Notes: generated by a model from the sequence alone, not told the origin. A stretch of 32,399 nucleotides of DNA from Oceanospirillum beijerinckii DSM 7166 (GCF_000422425.1 NZ_AULT01000058.1:1-32399), one strand, 5' to 3'; positions 1 to 7,892 are shown, counted from the stretch's first letter. Program-made: numbers and translations.

Positions 1-242
1 TGCTCAATCCTGCGACTGGAAAATACTCCGGTGGCATAAGCGTAGATGAGCAGGGATAGTAGTAAAGAAGGGTGATAGGCTGCACTGCCTCTCCCGCGAT
101 ATGCTCCCTGGATGGCTTGCAAATCCAGACTATCGACAACCTCTACAATAAAGCGAGCTAAATGATCTTCAGGCAGCCAGTCATCAATAGATGGAGGAAG
201 TAGATAAGGCGTTTGACGATCGATGGTACGAAAGCGACTCAT
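1..242 (-). CDS. IS1182-family transposase, N-terminal fragment cut by window edge
   Basis: Reading leftwards from an ATG at 242, 80 codons are open to the window edge. The product starts MSRFRTIDRQTPYLLPPS and contains DWLPEDHLARFI and YHPSLLLSLLIYAYATGVFS. This is the typical N-terminal (DUF772-like) part of IS1182/IS5-superfamily DDE transposases, which cut and join the element's ends. The catalytic residues would lie further left, outside the window, so it cannot be judged whether the enzyme is intact. There is no gene between it and urtA, which points the other way. The family call comes from recognising the motif only. Confidence 0.85.
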   Translation of the reverse strand, partial: MSRFRTIDRQTPYLLPPSIDDWLPEDHLARFIVEVVDSLDLQAIQGAYRGRGSAAYHPSLLLSLLIYAYATGVFSSRRIE

Positions 243-322
243 GATATATCCTGCTGGAACCTGAAAAGGGCTATTATCCTAGATCTGGGTGAAATGGGCT
301 AATAGTCCGACAGCCTGCTAGA
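1..322 (-). mobile_element. IS1182-type insertion sequence, transposase-proximal end
   Basis: The transposase start lies at 242, so the 5' end of the element must lie a short way to its right. The stretch 298-318 (gctaatagtccgacagcct) just upstream is a plausible terminal inverted repeat. The other end is outside the window, so neither the repeat pair nor a target duplication can be confirmed. The right boundary given is an estimate. It sits directly beside a cluster of GTTAAC palindromes (321-432). Confidence 0.45.
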
Positions 323-432
323 AAAGTGTTAACCGTTTTCCATGCTCTACGCAATAGTAACTGCTCTGAATCGCGTATTCCTTCGTTCGCATCTGTGGTC
401 TTGGTTAACACTTCTCAGGAGAAATGTTAACC
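321..432. repeat. GTTAAC inverted-repeat cluster (hairpin)
   Basis: Positions 403-432 form a nearly perfect 30-bp palindrome: ggttaaca, ttctc, then gagaa, tgttaacc. The left arm is repeated in inverse at 321-334 (gaaaagtgttaacc against ggttaacacttctc at 403-416, one mismatch), so a 68-bp segment is framed by inverted repeats. A second small palindrome, aggct-gg-agcct, follows at 433-444. It could be an old terminator, an IS target site or an element end; the sequence does not decide. Confidence 0.55.
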
Positions 433-720
433 AGGCTGGAGCCTATATCATCCATTGACTGACCTCTTTATTTTGGGACAGTACCCGATGATTTTAGTCT
501 TGCCCATTATTTGCCGTCAGTGTTTAGAAGGCTAAATACAGCGATCAGTCTTTATCTCATCACCACCTACGTCAAATGACGTACCCCTCTGCGTCATCCA
601 CCCCATACCGCACTCGCGAGCAATTCCCAATAATCAATGGGCAGATTTCGGACGGTGTTTAGCGCTTTTGCTCTGCACCTAACCCCAAGAATTAAAAAGC
701 ACGCGATAGGAAGGTTCGGC
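433..720 (+). promoter_or_regulatory. urtA upstream region
   Basis: No gene is seen between the palindromes and urtA. An in-frame extension upstream of the urtA start exists (from 637) but has no ribosome site or signal-peptide logic. The region holds the operator-like repeat at 568-583 and a further half site (gcgtca, 591-596). I did not find a convincing GG-N10-GC sigma-54 promoter or a GCAC-N7-GTGC NtrC site here, unlike in front of ureD. A -10-like element around 603-609 is possible but weak. AGGAAGG just before 721 is the urtA ribosome site. Confidence 0.4.
568..583. promoter_or_regulatory. Candidate NarL/LuxR-type 7-2-7 operator upstream of urtA
   Basis: TACGTCA-AA-TGACGTA is a perfect inverted repeat of two heptamers separated by 2 bp. 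This is the geometry described for NarL-type response regulators (TAC-starting heptamers, 7-2-7). It is centred about 145 bp before the urtA start. The only LuxR/NarL-type response regulator in the window is encoded beside the ure genes (13364-14407), so it is the obvious candidate ligand. That link is inference. Confidence 0.5.
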
Positions 721-2007
721 ATGAAAATTAAAAAGCTGGTTTCGGGTATGGCGTTAGCGATGGGCGCGTCTATGGTCAGTTATGGCGCATTGGCGGCAGA
801 TACCATTAAGGTGGGTGTGCTGCATTCGCTGTCTGGCACGATGGCGATCAGTGAGACGACACTGAAAGACACGGTTCTGATGATGGTGGAAGAGCAGAAC
901 AAAAAGGGTGGTCTGCTGGGTAAAAAGCTGGAAGCCGTAGTCGTTGATCCGGCCTCTAACTGGCCGTTGTTTGCTGAAAAAGCCCGTGAGCTGCTGACCA
1001 AAGATAAGGTGGATGTGATCTTTGGTGGCTGGACGTCGGTATCCCGTAAGTCGGTACTGCCGGTGATTGAAGAGCTGAATGGCCTGATGTTCTATCCCGT
1101 GCAGTATGAGGGTGAAGAGTCCTCGAAAAACGTATTTTATACCGGCGCGGCACCGAATCAGCAGGCAATTCCAGCGGTGGATTACCTGATGAATGAGCTG
1201 GGTGTGGAGCGCTGGGTACTGGCCGGTACGGACTATGTTTACCCTCGTACCACCAACAAGATTCTGGAAGCTTACCTGAAAGCTAAAGGCGTTGCTGACA
1301 GCGATATCATGATCAACTACACGCCGTTTGGTCACTCTGACTGGCAGTCGATTGTGTCTGATGTGAAGAAGTTCGGCAGTAAGGGTAAGAAGACTGCAGT
1401 TGTCTCCACTATTAATGGTGATGCCAACGTACCTTTCTATAAAGAGCTGGGTAACCAGGGCATCTCTTCCGAAGATATTCCGGTAGTGGCTTTCTCTGTC
1501 GGTGAGGAGGAGCTATCCGGTATCGATACCAAACCACTCGTAGGTCACCTGGCGGCGTGGAACTATTTCCAGAGTGTTGATAGCGAAGCCAACGAAAAAT
1601 TTATCACCAACTGGAAAACCTTTATCGGTAATCCAAAACGTGTGACCAATGACCCGATGGAAGCGACTTATATCGGCTTCAATATGTGGACTCAGGCGGT
1701 GAAAAAAGCCGGTACTACGGATGTTGATGCCGTCGAGCAGGCGATGATTGGCCAGAAAAGCCCTAACCTGACCGGTGGCGTCGCAGTAATGAACAAAAAC
1801 CACCACCTGAGTAAGCCGGTGCTGATCGGTGAAATTCAGGATGATGGTCAGTTTGAGGTGGTTTGGGAAACTGAAGGTGTCGTACCGGGTGATGCCTGGT
1901 CTGACTTCCTGCCGGGTTCTAAAGATCTGATCTCTGATTGGACCTCGCCAATTAAGTGCGGTAACTACAACACGGTAACCCGCACCTGTTCTGGTCAGAA
2001 CTTCTAA
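721..2007 (+). CDS. urtA: Urea ABC transporter, periplasmic urea-binding protein UrtA
   Basis: UrtA captures urea (or short amides) in the periplasm and delivers it to UrtBC. The start at 721 is chosen because AGGAAGG precedes it and the product then begins with a classic signal peptide: MKIKKL, a hydrophobic stretch, and a cleavage site after ALA near residue 25. The mature part starts ADTIKVGVLHSLSGTMAIS, typical of type I solute-binding proteins of the branched-chain amino acid/urea/amide group. At 428 aa it is full length; Cys residues occur only near the C-terminus (KCGNYNTVTRTCSG). It heads urtABCDE, and the gap to urtB contains a hairpin that may keep UrtA levels above those of the membrane genes. 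AmiC-like amide binders are the main alternative, but urease genes next door favour urea. Confidence 0.95.
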   Translation: MKIKKLVSGMALAMGASMVSYGALAADTIKVGVLHSLSGTMAISETTLKDTVLMMVEEQNKKGGLLGKKLEAVVVDPASNWPLFAEKARELLTKDKVDVIFGGWTSVSRKSVLPVIEELNGLMFYPVQYEGEESSKNVFYTGAAPNQQAIPAVDYLMNELGVERWVLAGTDYVYPRTTNKILEAYLKAKGVADSDIMINYTPFGHSDWQSIVSDVKKFGSKGKKTAVVSTINGDANVPFYKELGNQGISSEDIPVVAFSVGEEELSGIDTKPLVGHLAAWNYFQSVDSEANEKFITNWKTFIGNPKRVTNDPMEATYIGFNMWTQAVKKAGTTDVDAVEQAMIGQKSPNLTGGVAVMNKNHHLSKPVLIGEIQDDGQFEVVWETEGVVPGDAWSDFLPGSKDLISDWTSPIKCGNYNTVTRTCSGQNF

Positions 2008-2081
2008 TACCTCTGCCAGGTGATTGATCGAGATAGATCTGACTTATTTAGATTAGAGCTACCTCGATCCACTTAGCGACC

Positions 2082-2127
2082 AAACCCACAAAGCATCCTG
2101 TTTCAATCGCATCCGCTTTGTGGGTTT
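2082..2127 (+). terminator. Long hairpin between urtA and urtB (partial terminator or mRNA stabiliser)
   Basis: aaacccacaaagc (2082-2094) pairs perfectly with gctttgtgggttt (2115-2127), a 13-bp stem with a 20-nt loop. No strong U-run follows, only tct and then ggcggtttt. A leaky terminator or 3'-end protector after the binding-protein gene is common in ABC operons and fits here. Confidence 0.6.
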
Positions 2128-2200
2128 TCTGGCGGTTTTATCTCCCTTATTTCTTTCGATTAGCCGCTTTTTACGCGATAAAGCGCAATGGAGTACTGTT

Positions 2201-3874
2201 GTGAAACGCTATCTCGCCCTCTGCTGTTGTGTGTTGGGGTTGCTGCTCAACCCTGCTTTGAATCCTGCTTTTGCTGAGGCGGATCAGCCTCATTCTGTTA
2301 CTTCGACTGAGCCTTCGCCTGAAGCAGTAGTTGGCCGTTCTCCCAAAGTTCAAATGCTATTAATCGAGCTGACAGAGAAAAGTCTGAATAAGGCGGTGCC
2401 TGTTCTGGAAAAATTGGAGCAATCCGGTGGTGAAGCCATGCTGCCGCTGTTCCGTACCATGCTGGGCGGCAACCTCTATTTTATTAAAGCCAGTCGTCAG
2501 GTGGTTGCTCTGGTGGAAACCGCATCCGGTGATGCCTTTGCTGATGTCTTTACTGGTCAGGCTTTGCCCGACGTGGCTAAGAAGCAAACTAAAAAGATCC
2601 GGGTGAATAACCGTCTGCGTGGTTATCTGCGTGATGCCATCGCTCGAATCCAGTTGTCGTCGTCTGATCCTTTTGCCCGCGAAAAAGCGGTACGTAATCT
2701 GCTGTCCGAGCTGGATCAGCCCACTATTGAGGCGATTCAAAGCGCGCGGGTAAATGAGCCAAACACTGCCGTGCAGGAGATGATGGATCTGGCGCTGGCG
2801 ATGCACAAGCTGACCAATGCCGCTTTAGCAGTGGATCAGCTGGAGGCCATTGAAGCCCTGTCCGGTAGTTTAGAAAGTGAAGTGCGTAATCTGCTGGCGC
2901 GGGTATCAGAGAGCGAAAACTACGAACCAGCCGTAAATAAAGCTGCGGCCAGTGCGCTGGTGAAAATTCAGGATAAGGTGGAGTTTTACGCCTTTATCGA
3001 TCAGCTGTTTTTTGGCCTGAGCCTGGGTTCTGTACTGCTACTGGCGGCCATTGGCTTGGCTATCACCTTTGGCGTTATGGGTGTGATCAATATGGCCCAT
3101 GGCGAGATGATTATGCTCGGTGCTTACACCACTTATGTGGTGCAGTTGATGTTGCCCAATCATATCGAGTATTCCCTGTGGCTGGCGATTCCACTGGCGT
3201 TTATTGTCTCCGGTCTGATGGGGGTATTGATTGAGCGTGGTGTGATTCGTTTCTTACACGGTCGACCGCTGGAAACCCTGTTAGCCACCTTTGGTATCAG
3301 CCTGATTTTACAACAGCTGGTCCGCACCATTTTCTCACCGTTAAACCGTCAGGTGGCGTCTCCTGAATGGATGAGTGGCTCCATTGAGATCAACCCTGTG
3401 TTGTCGCTGACCCTGAACCGTCTATACATTCTGGCTTTTGCCCTGCTGGTGTTTTTCCTGCTGCAACTGATTCTGAAGAAAACCTCGCTGGGTCTGAATG
3501 TGCGTGCGGTCTCACAAAATCGAAATATGGCGCGCGCTATGGGCGTACGCTCGGATTGGGTGGATGCCATGACCTTTGGCCTGGGTTCCGGTATTGCCGG
3601 TATCGCGGGTGTAGCTTTGAGCCAGCTGACCAATGTGGGTCCTAATCTGGGCCAGGCCTATATTATCGATTCCTTTATGGTGGTGGTGTTTGGTGGTGTC
3701 GGTAACTTGCTAGGCACGCTGGTCGCCGCATTCTCGTTGGGTATCGCCAATAAGTTTCTGGAGCCTGTCACCGGTGCCGTACTGGCCAGTATTCTGGTTC
3801 TGGTGTTTATCATCCTGTTTATTCAGAAACGCCCTAAAGGTCTGTTTCCTCAGAAAGGGAGGGCTGCGGAATGA
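2201..3874 (+). CDS. urtB: Urea ABC transporter permease UrtB with periplasmic N-terminal domain
   Basis: One of two membrane subunits of the urea channel. I take GTG at 2201 as the start: GGAG lies 7 nt upstream and the product then begins MKRYLALCCCVLGLLL, a signal peptide ending near AFA|EA. A longer in-frame reading from 2120 would overlap the hairpin and has no ribosome site. The 557-aa protein has an N-terminal helical soluble region of about 240 residues, usual for proteobacterial UrtB, then a LivH-type permease. The permease begins around FGLSLGSVLLLAAIGLAITFGVMGVINMAHGEMIMLGAY and contains the conserved VFGGVGNLLGTL region. Its last 4 nt overlap urtC (ATGA), implying translational coupling. 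Confidence 0.95.
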   Translation: MKRYLALCCCVLGLLLNPALNPAFAEADQPHSVTSTEPSPEAVVGRSPKVQMLLIELTEKSLNKAVPVLEKLEQSGGEAMLPLFRTMLGGNLYFIKASRQVVALVETASGDAFADVFTGQALPDVAKKQTKKIRVNNRLRGYLRDAIARIQLSSSDPFAREKAVRNLLSELDQPTIEAIQSARVNEPNTAVQEMMDLALAMHKLTNAALAVDQLEAIEALSGSLESEVRNLLARVSESENYEPAVNKAAASALVKIQDKVEFYAFIDQLFFGLSLGSVLLLAAIGLAITFGVMGVINMAHGEMIMLGAYTTYVVQLMLPNHIEYSLWLAIPLAFIVSGLMGVLIERGVIRFLHGRPLETLLATFGISLILQQLVRTIFSPLNRQVASPEWMSGSIEINPVLSLTLNRLYILAFALLVFFLLQLILKKTSLGLNVRAVSQNRNMARAMGVRSDWVDAMTFGLGSGIAGIAGVALSQLTNVGPNLGQAYIIDSFMVVVFGGVGNLLGTLVAAFSLGIANKFLEPVTGAVLASILVLVFIILFIQKRPKGLFPQKGRAAE

Positions 3875-5115
3875 GTCAGTCTTTGTCTTCTATCGCTCGC
3901 TTCTCTGCCAGTGATCTATTTAAAGGGAAAGGCCAGCCCGGTGGTCGAGTCGCACCCTTTGTGGTGATCCTGTTGGCGGTGACGGTGCTAGCCTCAGCAG
4001 CCAATCTGCTGCTACCAGAAAGCTCGCCGTTTTATGTCAGTACCTACACTATCACGCTATTAGGTAAGTATCTGAGTTATGCCATGCTGGCGTTAGCGGT
4101 GGATGTGATCTGGGGTTACTGCGGCATTCTGAGCCTGGGCCACGGGGCATTTTTTGCTCTGGGTGGCTATGCGATGGGCGTGTACCTAATGCGCCAGATT
4201 GGTGACCGTGGTGTTTATGGTCACCCGGAACTGCCGGACTTTATGGTGTTTCTGGATTGGAGTGAACTGCCCTGGTACTGGCTGGGTATGGACCAGTTCT
4301 GGTTTGCCATGCTGATGGTGCTGGCAGTACCGGGCTTGCTGGCTTACATCTTTGGCTGGCTGGCGTTCCGTTCCCGTGTCACCGGTGTTTATCTCTCTAT
4401 TATGACGCAGGCGCTGACTTATGCGCTGTTGCTGGCCTTCTTCCGCAACGAGATGGGTTTTGGCGGCAACAACGGTTTGACCGACTTTAAAGATATTCTC
4501 GGTTTTGACCTGCAGTCGGATACTACCCGTGTGGCTCTGTTTGCCATTACCGCATTGATGCTGGCACTGACCTTTATCACCAGCCATTGGATTATGCAGT
4601 CCCGCCTCGGCAAGGTTGTAGTTGCCATCCGTGATGGTGAAGCACGGGCCCGTTTTCTGGGTTATCGCACCGATAACTTTAAGGTTTGGCTGTTTGTTTA
4701 CTCTGCCATGATTGCGGCCATTGCTGGCGCGTTATATGTGCCACAGGTGGGCATTATCAACCCCGGTGAATTCTCTCCGATTAACTCCATTGAGATTGTG
4801 ATCTGGGTGGCTGTGGGTGGTCGCGGCACTTTGATCGGTGCCATCGTCGGTGCCCTGCTGGTCAACTACGCCAAAACCCGTTTTACCGCCATTATGCCGG
4901 ACGGCTGGTTATTTGCGCTGGGTGCCTTGTTTGTGCTGGTGACCTTGTTCCTGCCAAAAGGTCTGGTGGGTGTATTCAGCCAATTAACAGAGCGCTGGTT
5001 CCTGATGAGAAATCGTTCGCAGGTTAAAAACAGTTCTGCTGAAGAGTCCGATAAGCCGCTGAGCACTGGGGCACAAGCCAGTGCAGGAGTGCAAACTAAG
5101 GAGGCCAGCGTATGA
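3871..5115 (+). CDS. urtC: Urea ABC transporter permease UrtC
   Basis: Second membrane subunit, LivM-like, 414 aa. It overlaps the end of urtB by 4 nt. Hydrophobic segments run from about residue 30. Diagnostic stretches are VDVIWGYCGILSLGHGAFFALGGYAMG, the EAA-like loop VVVAIRDGEARARFLGYRT that contacts the ATPases, and VGGRGTLIGAIVGALLV near the end. The last ~35 residues are a hydrophilic Ser/Glu/Lys tail. Its stop overlaps the urtD start in another ATGA. It works with UrtB, UrtD and UrtE in the inner membrane. Confidence 0.95.
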   Translation: MSQSLSSIARFSASDLFKGKGQPGGRVAPFVVILLAVTVLASAANLLLPESSPFYVSTYTITLLGKYLSYAMLALAVDVIWGYCGILSLGHGAFFALGGYAMGVYLMRQIGDRGVYGHPELPDFMVFLDWSELPWYWLGMDQFWFAMLMVLAVPGLLAYIFGWLAFRSRVTGVYLSIMTQALTYALLLAFFRNEMGFGGNNGLTDFKDILGFDLQSDTTRVALFAITALMLALTFITSHWIMQSRLGKVVVAIRDGEARARFLGYRTDNFKVWLFVYSAMIAAIAGALYVPQVGIINPGEFSPINSIEIVIWVAVGGRGTLIGAIVGALLVNYAKTRFTAIMPDGWLFALGALFVLVTLFLPKGLVGVFSQLTERWFLMRNRSQVKNSSAEESDKPLSTGAQASAGVQTKEASV

Positions 5116-5957
5116 GCGCATTAGAAAACCTGACCGCTGAAGGTAAAGAGATGTTACGTCGGGATCAAGTCTGGCCGTTTTTGATGCCAAAGCAGCAGGC
5201 AGTGGATGTTTCCCATCAGGTGATTCTGTATGTGGAAGGCCTGAATCTGAGCTTTGATGGCTTTAAAGCACTGAATGACCTGAACCTTTATATCAATGAT
5301 GGCGAACTGCGCTGTCTGATCGGAGCCAATGGCGCGGGTAAAACCACGTTGATGGATGTGATTACCGGTAAAACCCAGTGTGACTCCGGCACGGTTTATT
5401 TTGGTCAGAACCATAATCTGCTGGAACGATCTGAGCCGGAAATTGCGGAATTGGGCATCGGCCGTAAGTTCCAGAAGCCGACCGTCTTTGAAGCCCATAC
5501 GGTATTCGACAATCTGGAGCTGTCCCTTAAAACCAATAAAGGCGTGATGCCGACACTGCTGGCCCGATTAACACCCACGCAGCTGGATCGAATTGATCAG
5601 GTGCTGGAGATTATCGGCCTGAAAGAGCAGCGTTTTCTGCTGGCAGGCGCTCTGTCTCACGGCCAGAAACAGTGGCTGGAGATCGGCATGTTGCTGGTCT
5701 CCGAACCGCGTTTACTGCTGATTGATGAACCCGTAGCCGGTATGACCGCTCAGGAAACGGAACGTACCGCTGAGCTGCTGACCTCTCTGGCCGGTGAGCA
5801 CACGGTGATTGTCGTGGAACATGATATGGAGTTTGTGCGCAGTATCGCCCGTACGGTGACGGTGCTGCATCAGGGTTCGGTGCTGGCCGAAGGCACGATG
5901 GATCAGGTGCAGAACAATAAGGATGTGATCGAAGTTTATCTGGGGGAAGAGGCATGA
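5112..5957 (+). CDS. urtD: Urea ABC transporter ATPase UrtD
   Basis: LivG-like ATP-binding subunit, 281 aa. Walker A is GANGAGKTT (residues 71-79), the ABC signature LSHGQ (181-185) and Walker B LLLIDE (201-206), followed by the switch His in VVEHDMEFV. The ~40 residues before the ABC core are a hydrophilic extension. LSHGQKQWLEIGMLL is the form typical of UrtD. The gene overlaps urtC and urtE by 4 nt each. Together with UrtE it powers urea import. Confidence 0.95.
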   Translation: MSALENLTAEGKEMLRRDQVWPFLMPKQQAVDVSHQVILYVEGLNLSFDGFKALNDLNLYINDGELRCLIGANGAGKTTLMDVITGKTQCDSGTVYFGQNHNLLERSEPEIAELGIGRKFQKPTVFEAHTVFDNLELSLKTNKGVMPTLLARLTPTQLDRIDQVLEIIGLKEQRFLLAGALSHGQKQWLEIGMLLVSEPRLLLIDEPVAGMTAQETERTAELLTSLAGEHTVIVVEHDMEFVRSIARTVTVLHQGSVLAEGTMDQVQNNKDVIEVYLGEEA

Positions 5958-6661
5958 TCTCGATTAATAACGTCAACCAGCTCTACGGCGGTACTCAGAT
6001 TCTGTGGGATCTGAACCTGGAGATCGAAGCCGGTTCCTGCACCTGCATTATGGGTCGTAACGGTGTGGGTAAGACCACGTTGCTGAAGTGCCTGATGGGG
6101 CTGTTACCGATCTCTGATGGCGAAATTCTGCTGGATGGTGAGCCACTGCACAGTCGGAGTGCGGAGTTCCGAGCACCAGCGGGTATCGGTTATGTGCCTC
6201 AGGGACGGGATATTTTTCCTATGCTCACCGTAGAAGAAAACCTGCGTATCGGCCTGCCGGTGCGTAAAAGCCGAACCGGTGACAGTACCGGTGAGATCCC
6301 GGAAAAAATCTTCGAGTTATTTCCGGTATTAAAAGAGATGCTGCACCGTCGTGGCGGTGATCTATCCGGTGGGCAGCAACAGCAGCTGGCCATTGGCCGG
6401 GCGCTGGTACTGGAACCCAGAGTGCTGATTCTCGATGAACCCAACGAAGGCATCCAGCCCAATATCGTAAAACAGATCGGTGATGTGATTCTGAAACTGA
6501 ATGAAGAGGAAGGTCTGACGGTGATTCTGGTGGAGCAGAAGCTGGGCTTTGCTCGTCGGGTGGGCAAAGAGTTTCGCCTGATGGAAAAAGGCCGGGTGGT
6601 GGCCAGTGACAAGATGGCTAATCTGAATGATGAACTGATCAGACAGTATCTGGCGGTATAA
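5954..6661 (+). CDS. urtE: Urea ABC transporter ATPase UrtE
   Basis: LivF-like ATP-binding subunit, 235 aa. Walker A is GRNGVGKTT (residues 34-42), the signature LSGGQ (137-141) and Walker B VLILDEP (157-163). DEPNEGIQPNIV is the UrtE-typical form of the loop after Walker B. It is the last gene of the five-gene coupled block. About 250 nt separate it from ureD, and that gap carries its own promoter elements, so urt and ure are probably separate transcription units. Confidence 0.95.
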   Translation: MISINNVNQLYGGTQILWDLNLEIEAGSCTCIMGRNGVGKTTLLKCLMGLLPISDGEILLDGEPLHSRSAEFRAPAGIGYVPQGRDIFPMLTVEENLRIGLPVRKSRTGDSTGEIPEKIFELFPVLKEMLHRRGGDLSGGQQQQLAIGRALVLEPRVLILDEPNEGIQPNIVKQIGDVILKLNEEEGLTVILVEQKLGFARRVGKEFRLMEKGRVVASDKMANLNDELIRQYLAV

Positions 6662-6735
6662 ATACAAAGGGGAAAAATCGGCAAAAGCTGCAAATTTAGA
6701 GCAACTACACTTTTGGCCGCATTATTGCTTCATTA

Positions 6736-6787
6736 GGTTACGGGTGACTAGTGCTACTGCCGCAAAAAGCAACGTAGCACTGTAACC
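6736..6787. other. Nested hairpin in urt-ure spacer
   Basis: ggttac (6736-6741) pairs with gtaacc (6782-6787), and inside it gtgctac (6751-6757) pairs with gtagcac (6774-6780). No U-run follows, so it is not a clear intrinsic terminator, though it sits where the urt transcript should end. Confidence 0.45.
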
Positions 6788-6850
6788 TACTGAAAATAAA
6801 AATGATTTATTGCACCTACAATGCCCCAAATATAGGCAGTAAGAAAAATA

Positions 6851-6867
6851 AGCACTATTTTGGTGCG
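6851..6867 (+). promoter_or_regulatory. NtrC-binding site upstream of ureD
   Basis: AGCACTATTTTGGTGCG fits the GCAC-N7-GTGC pattern of NtrC (GlnG) sites and differs little from the well-studied enterobacterial glnA enhancer sites. A weaker half-match, TGCACC, lies 40 bp upstream (6811-6816), about four helical turns away. Together with the sigma-54 promoter just downstream, this indicates activation of the ure operon under nitrogen limitation. Confidence 0.75.
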
Positions 6868-6877
6868 TTTTTTCAAT

Positions 6878-6893
6878 AGGTGCATGGTTTGCA
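6878..6893 (+). promoter_or_regulatory. Sigma-54 (RpoN) promoter for ure operon
   Basis: AGGTGCATGGTTTGCA has the GG-N10-GC spacing (GG 6879-6880, GC 6891-6892) and a perfect TTGCA -12 element; the -24 box matches in GG and the final C. Transcription would start near 6903, which rules out the in-frame GTG at 6880 as the ureD start and leaves a very short leader. Confidence 0.7.
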
Positions 6894-6909
6894 GGACATC
6901 CTTATTACC

Positions 6910-7836
6910 ATGAATCGGATGACAGTGTTACCTACCGAACAGGCTTCCCATTGGGAGGCCCGACTGGCACTCAAGCTGGCCCGTACTCTGCGCGGATCAG
7001 TATTAAAAGGTTGTGAGCATAAAGGTCCGCTTTATGTACAGAAGCCCTTTTACCCGGAGGGGCGGGATCTGGCGCACCTTTATCTGCTGCATCCACCGGG
7101 CGGGATGGTTTCGGGCGATACCCTGACCATCTCTGCTGATGTGGATGAACAAGCTTCAGCTCTGATTACCACACCGGGTGCTGGCCGGGTTTATAAGGCC
7201 CGTGCTGATAAAAGCCTGCAGCATCAGATACTGCGCTTTGATCTGGCGGATGATGCCTCCCTCGAATGGCTGCCGCTGGAAGGCATCATCTACCCTGGAG
7301 CTCAGACACAGCTGGATACTCAGGTGCATCTTACCGGCAACGCCCGCTATATCGGCTGGGAAATCACCAGTCTCGGCCTGCCCGCCTGCCACCAACCCTT
7401 CTCTCCCGGCAGCCTGATGAAGCAAAACCTGCAGATTTTCCGCGACGGTAAACTTTGTCTGCGCGAACGGTTAGTGGTGGATGGCGATCAACAGGAAAAC
7501 GGCATGCTGCAGAGCCTTGCGGGGCTGAGAGGCTATCCGATTACCGCCATGATGGTGGCCGGGCCGTTCGATGCGCCCTCTTTTAATGCTGGGATAAACG
7601 ATGATGAAACCGCACTGGAAAACCTGATCTGCAGGTTGCGGGATTGCTGCGAGCAACACAAATCTCTCGATGAGGACTTTCTCGCGGGTGTCACCCTGAA
7701 TCACGGCTTTGTGATGGTGCGCTATCTGGGGTACTGCTCGGAAAAGGCCCGCAAACTCTTTATCGAATGCTGGAAGCAGGTTCGCCCTGAGCTACTCAAC
7801 CGGGATGCCTGTGAGCCGCGTATCTGGGCCACTTGA
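6910..7836 (+). CDS. ureD: Urease accessory protein UreD
   Basis: UreD binds apo-urease and, with UreF and UreG, guides nickel into the active site. The family match is clear: HKGPLYVQKPFYPEG followed by LYLLHPPGGMVSGDTL, TTPGAGRVYKA, and LEWLPLEGIIYPGA. The start is uncertain. ATG 6910 and ATG 6919 are both in frame and downstream of the predicted sigma-54 start point; neither has a good ribosome site. From 6910 the product is 308 aa, a normal size. It is the first gene of the ure operon, followed by a 108-nt gap with short repeats and then ureA. Confidence 0.93.
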   Translation: MNRMTVLPTEQASHWEARLALKLARTLRGSVLKGCEHKGPLYVQKPFYPEGRDLAHLYLLHPPGGMVSGDTLTISADVDEQASALITTPGAGRVYKARADKSLQHQILRFDLADDASLEWLPLEGIIYPGAQTQLDTQVHLTGNARYIGWEITSLGLPACHQPFSPGSLMKQNLQIFRDGKLCLRERLVVDGDQQENGMLQSLAGLRGYPITAMMVAGPFDAPSFNAGINDDETALENLICRLRDCCEQHKSLDEDFLAGVTLNHGFVMVRYLGYCSEKARKLFIECWKQVRPELLNRDACEPRIWAT

Positions 7837-7841
7837 ATAGT

Positions 7842-7892
7842 CTGAATAAAAAGCATCTGAATTCAAAACGACTGAATTAAAAGCACCTGAAT
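7842..7892. repeat. Direct repeat in ureD-ureA spacer
   Basis: A 21-bp unit, ctgaataaaaagcatctgaat (7842-7862), recurs at 7872-7892 with two mismatches, a 30-bp period. The unit itself begins and ends with ctgaat. It is one of several short tandem duplications in this window and has no evident function. Confidence 0.6.

Larger units (their letters stand above)
6722..6885 (-). pseudogene. Possible decayed small two-helix membrane protein (antisense in urt-ure spacer)
   Basis: Reading leftwards from an ATG at 6885, 32 codons begin MHLLKKRTKIVLIFLTAYIW, a positively charged start followed by a good membrane helix. The frame ends at TAG (6787-6789). Adding one T to the T5 run near 6800 restores a second helix (FSVGYSATLLFAAVALVT) and a stop at 6722, about 54 aa in total. 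I do not recognise it. It could be a dead or frameshifted small gene, or chance in AT-rich DNA. It lies opposite the NtrC site and sigma-54 promoter, so any present-day translation would conflict with them. Confidence 0.3.

Noticed and set aside
637-720. 28-codon upstream extension of urtA
   Set aside because: It adds a non-signal N-terminus before a perfect signal peptide, and AGGAAGG lies right before ATG 721.
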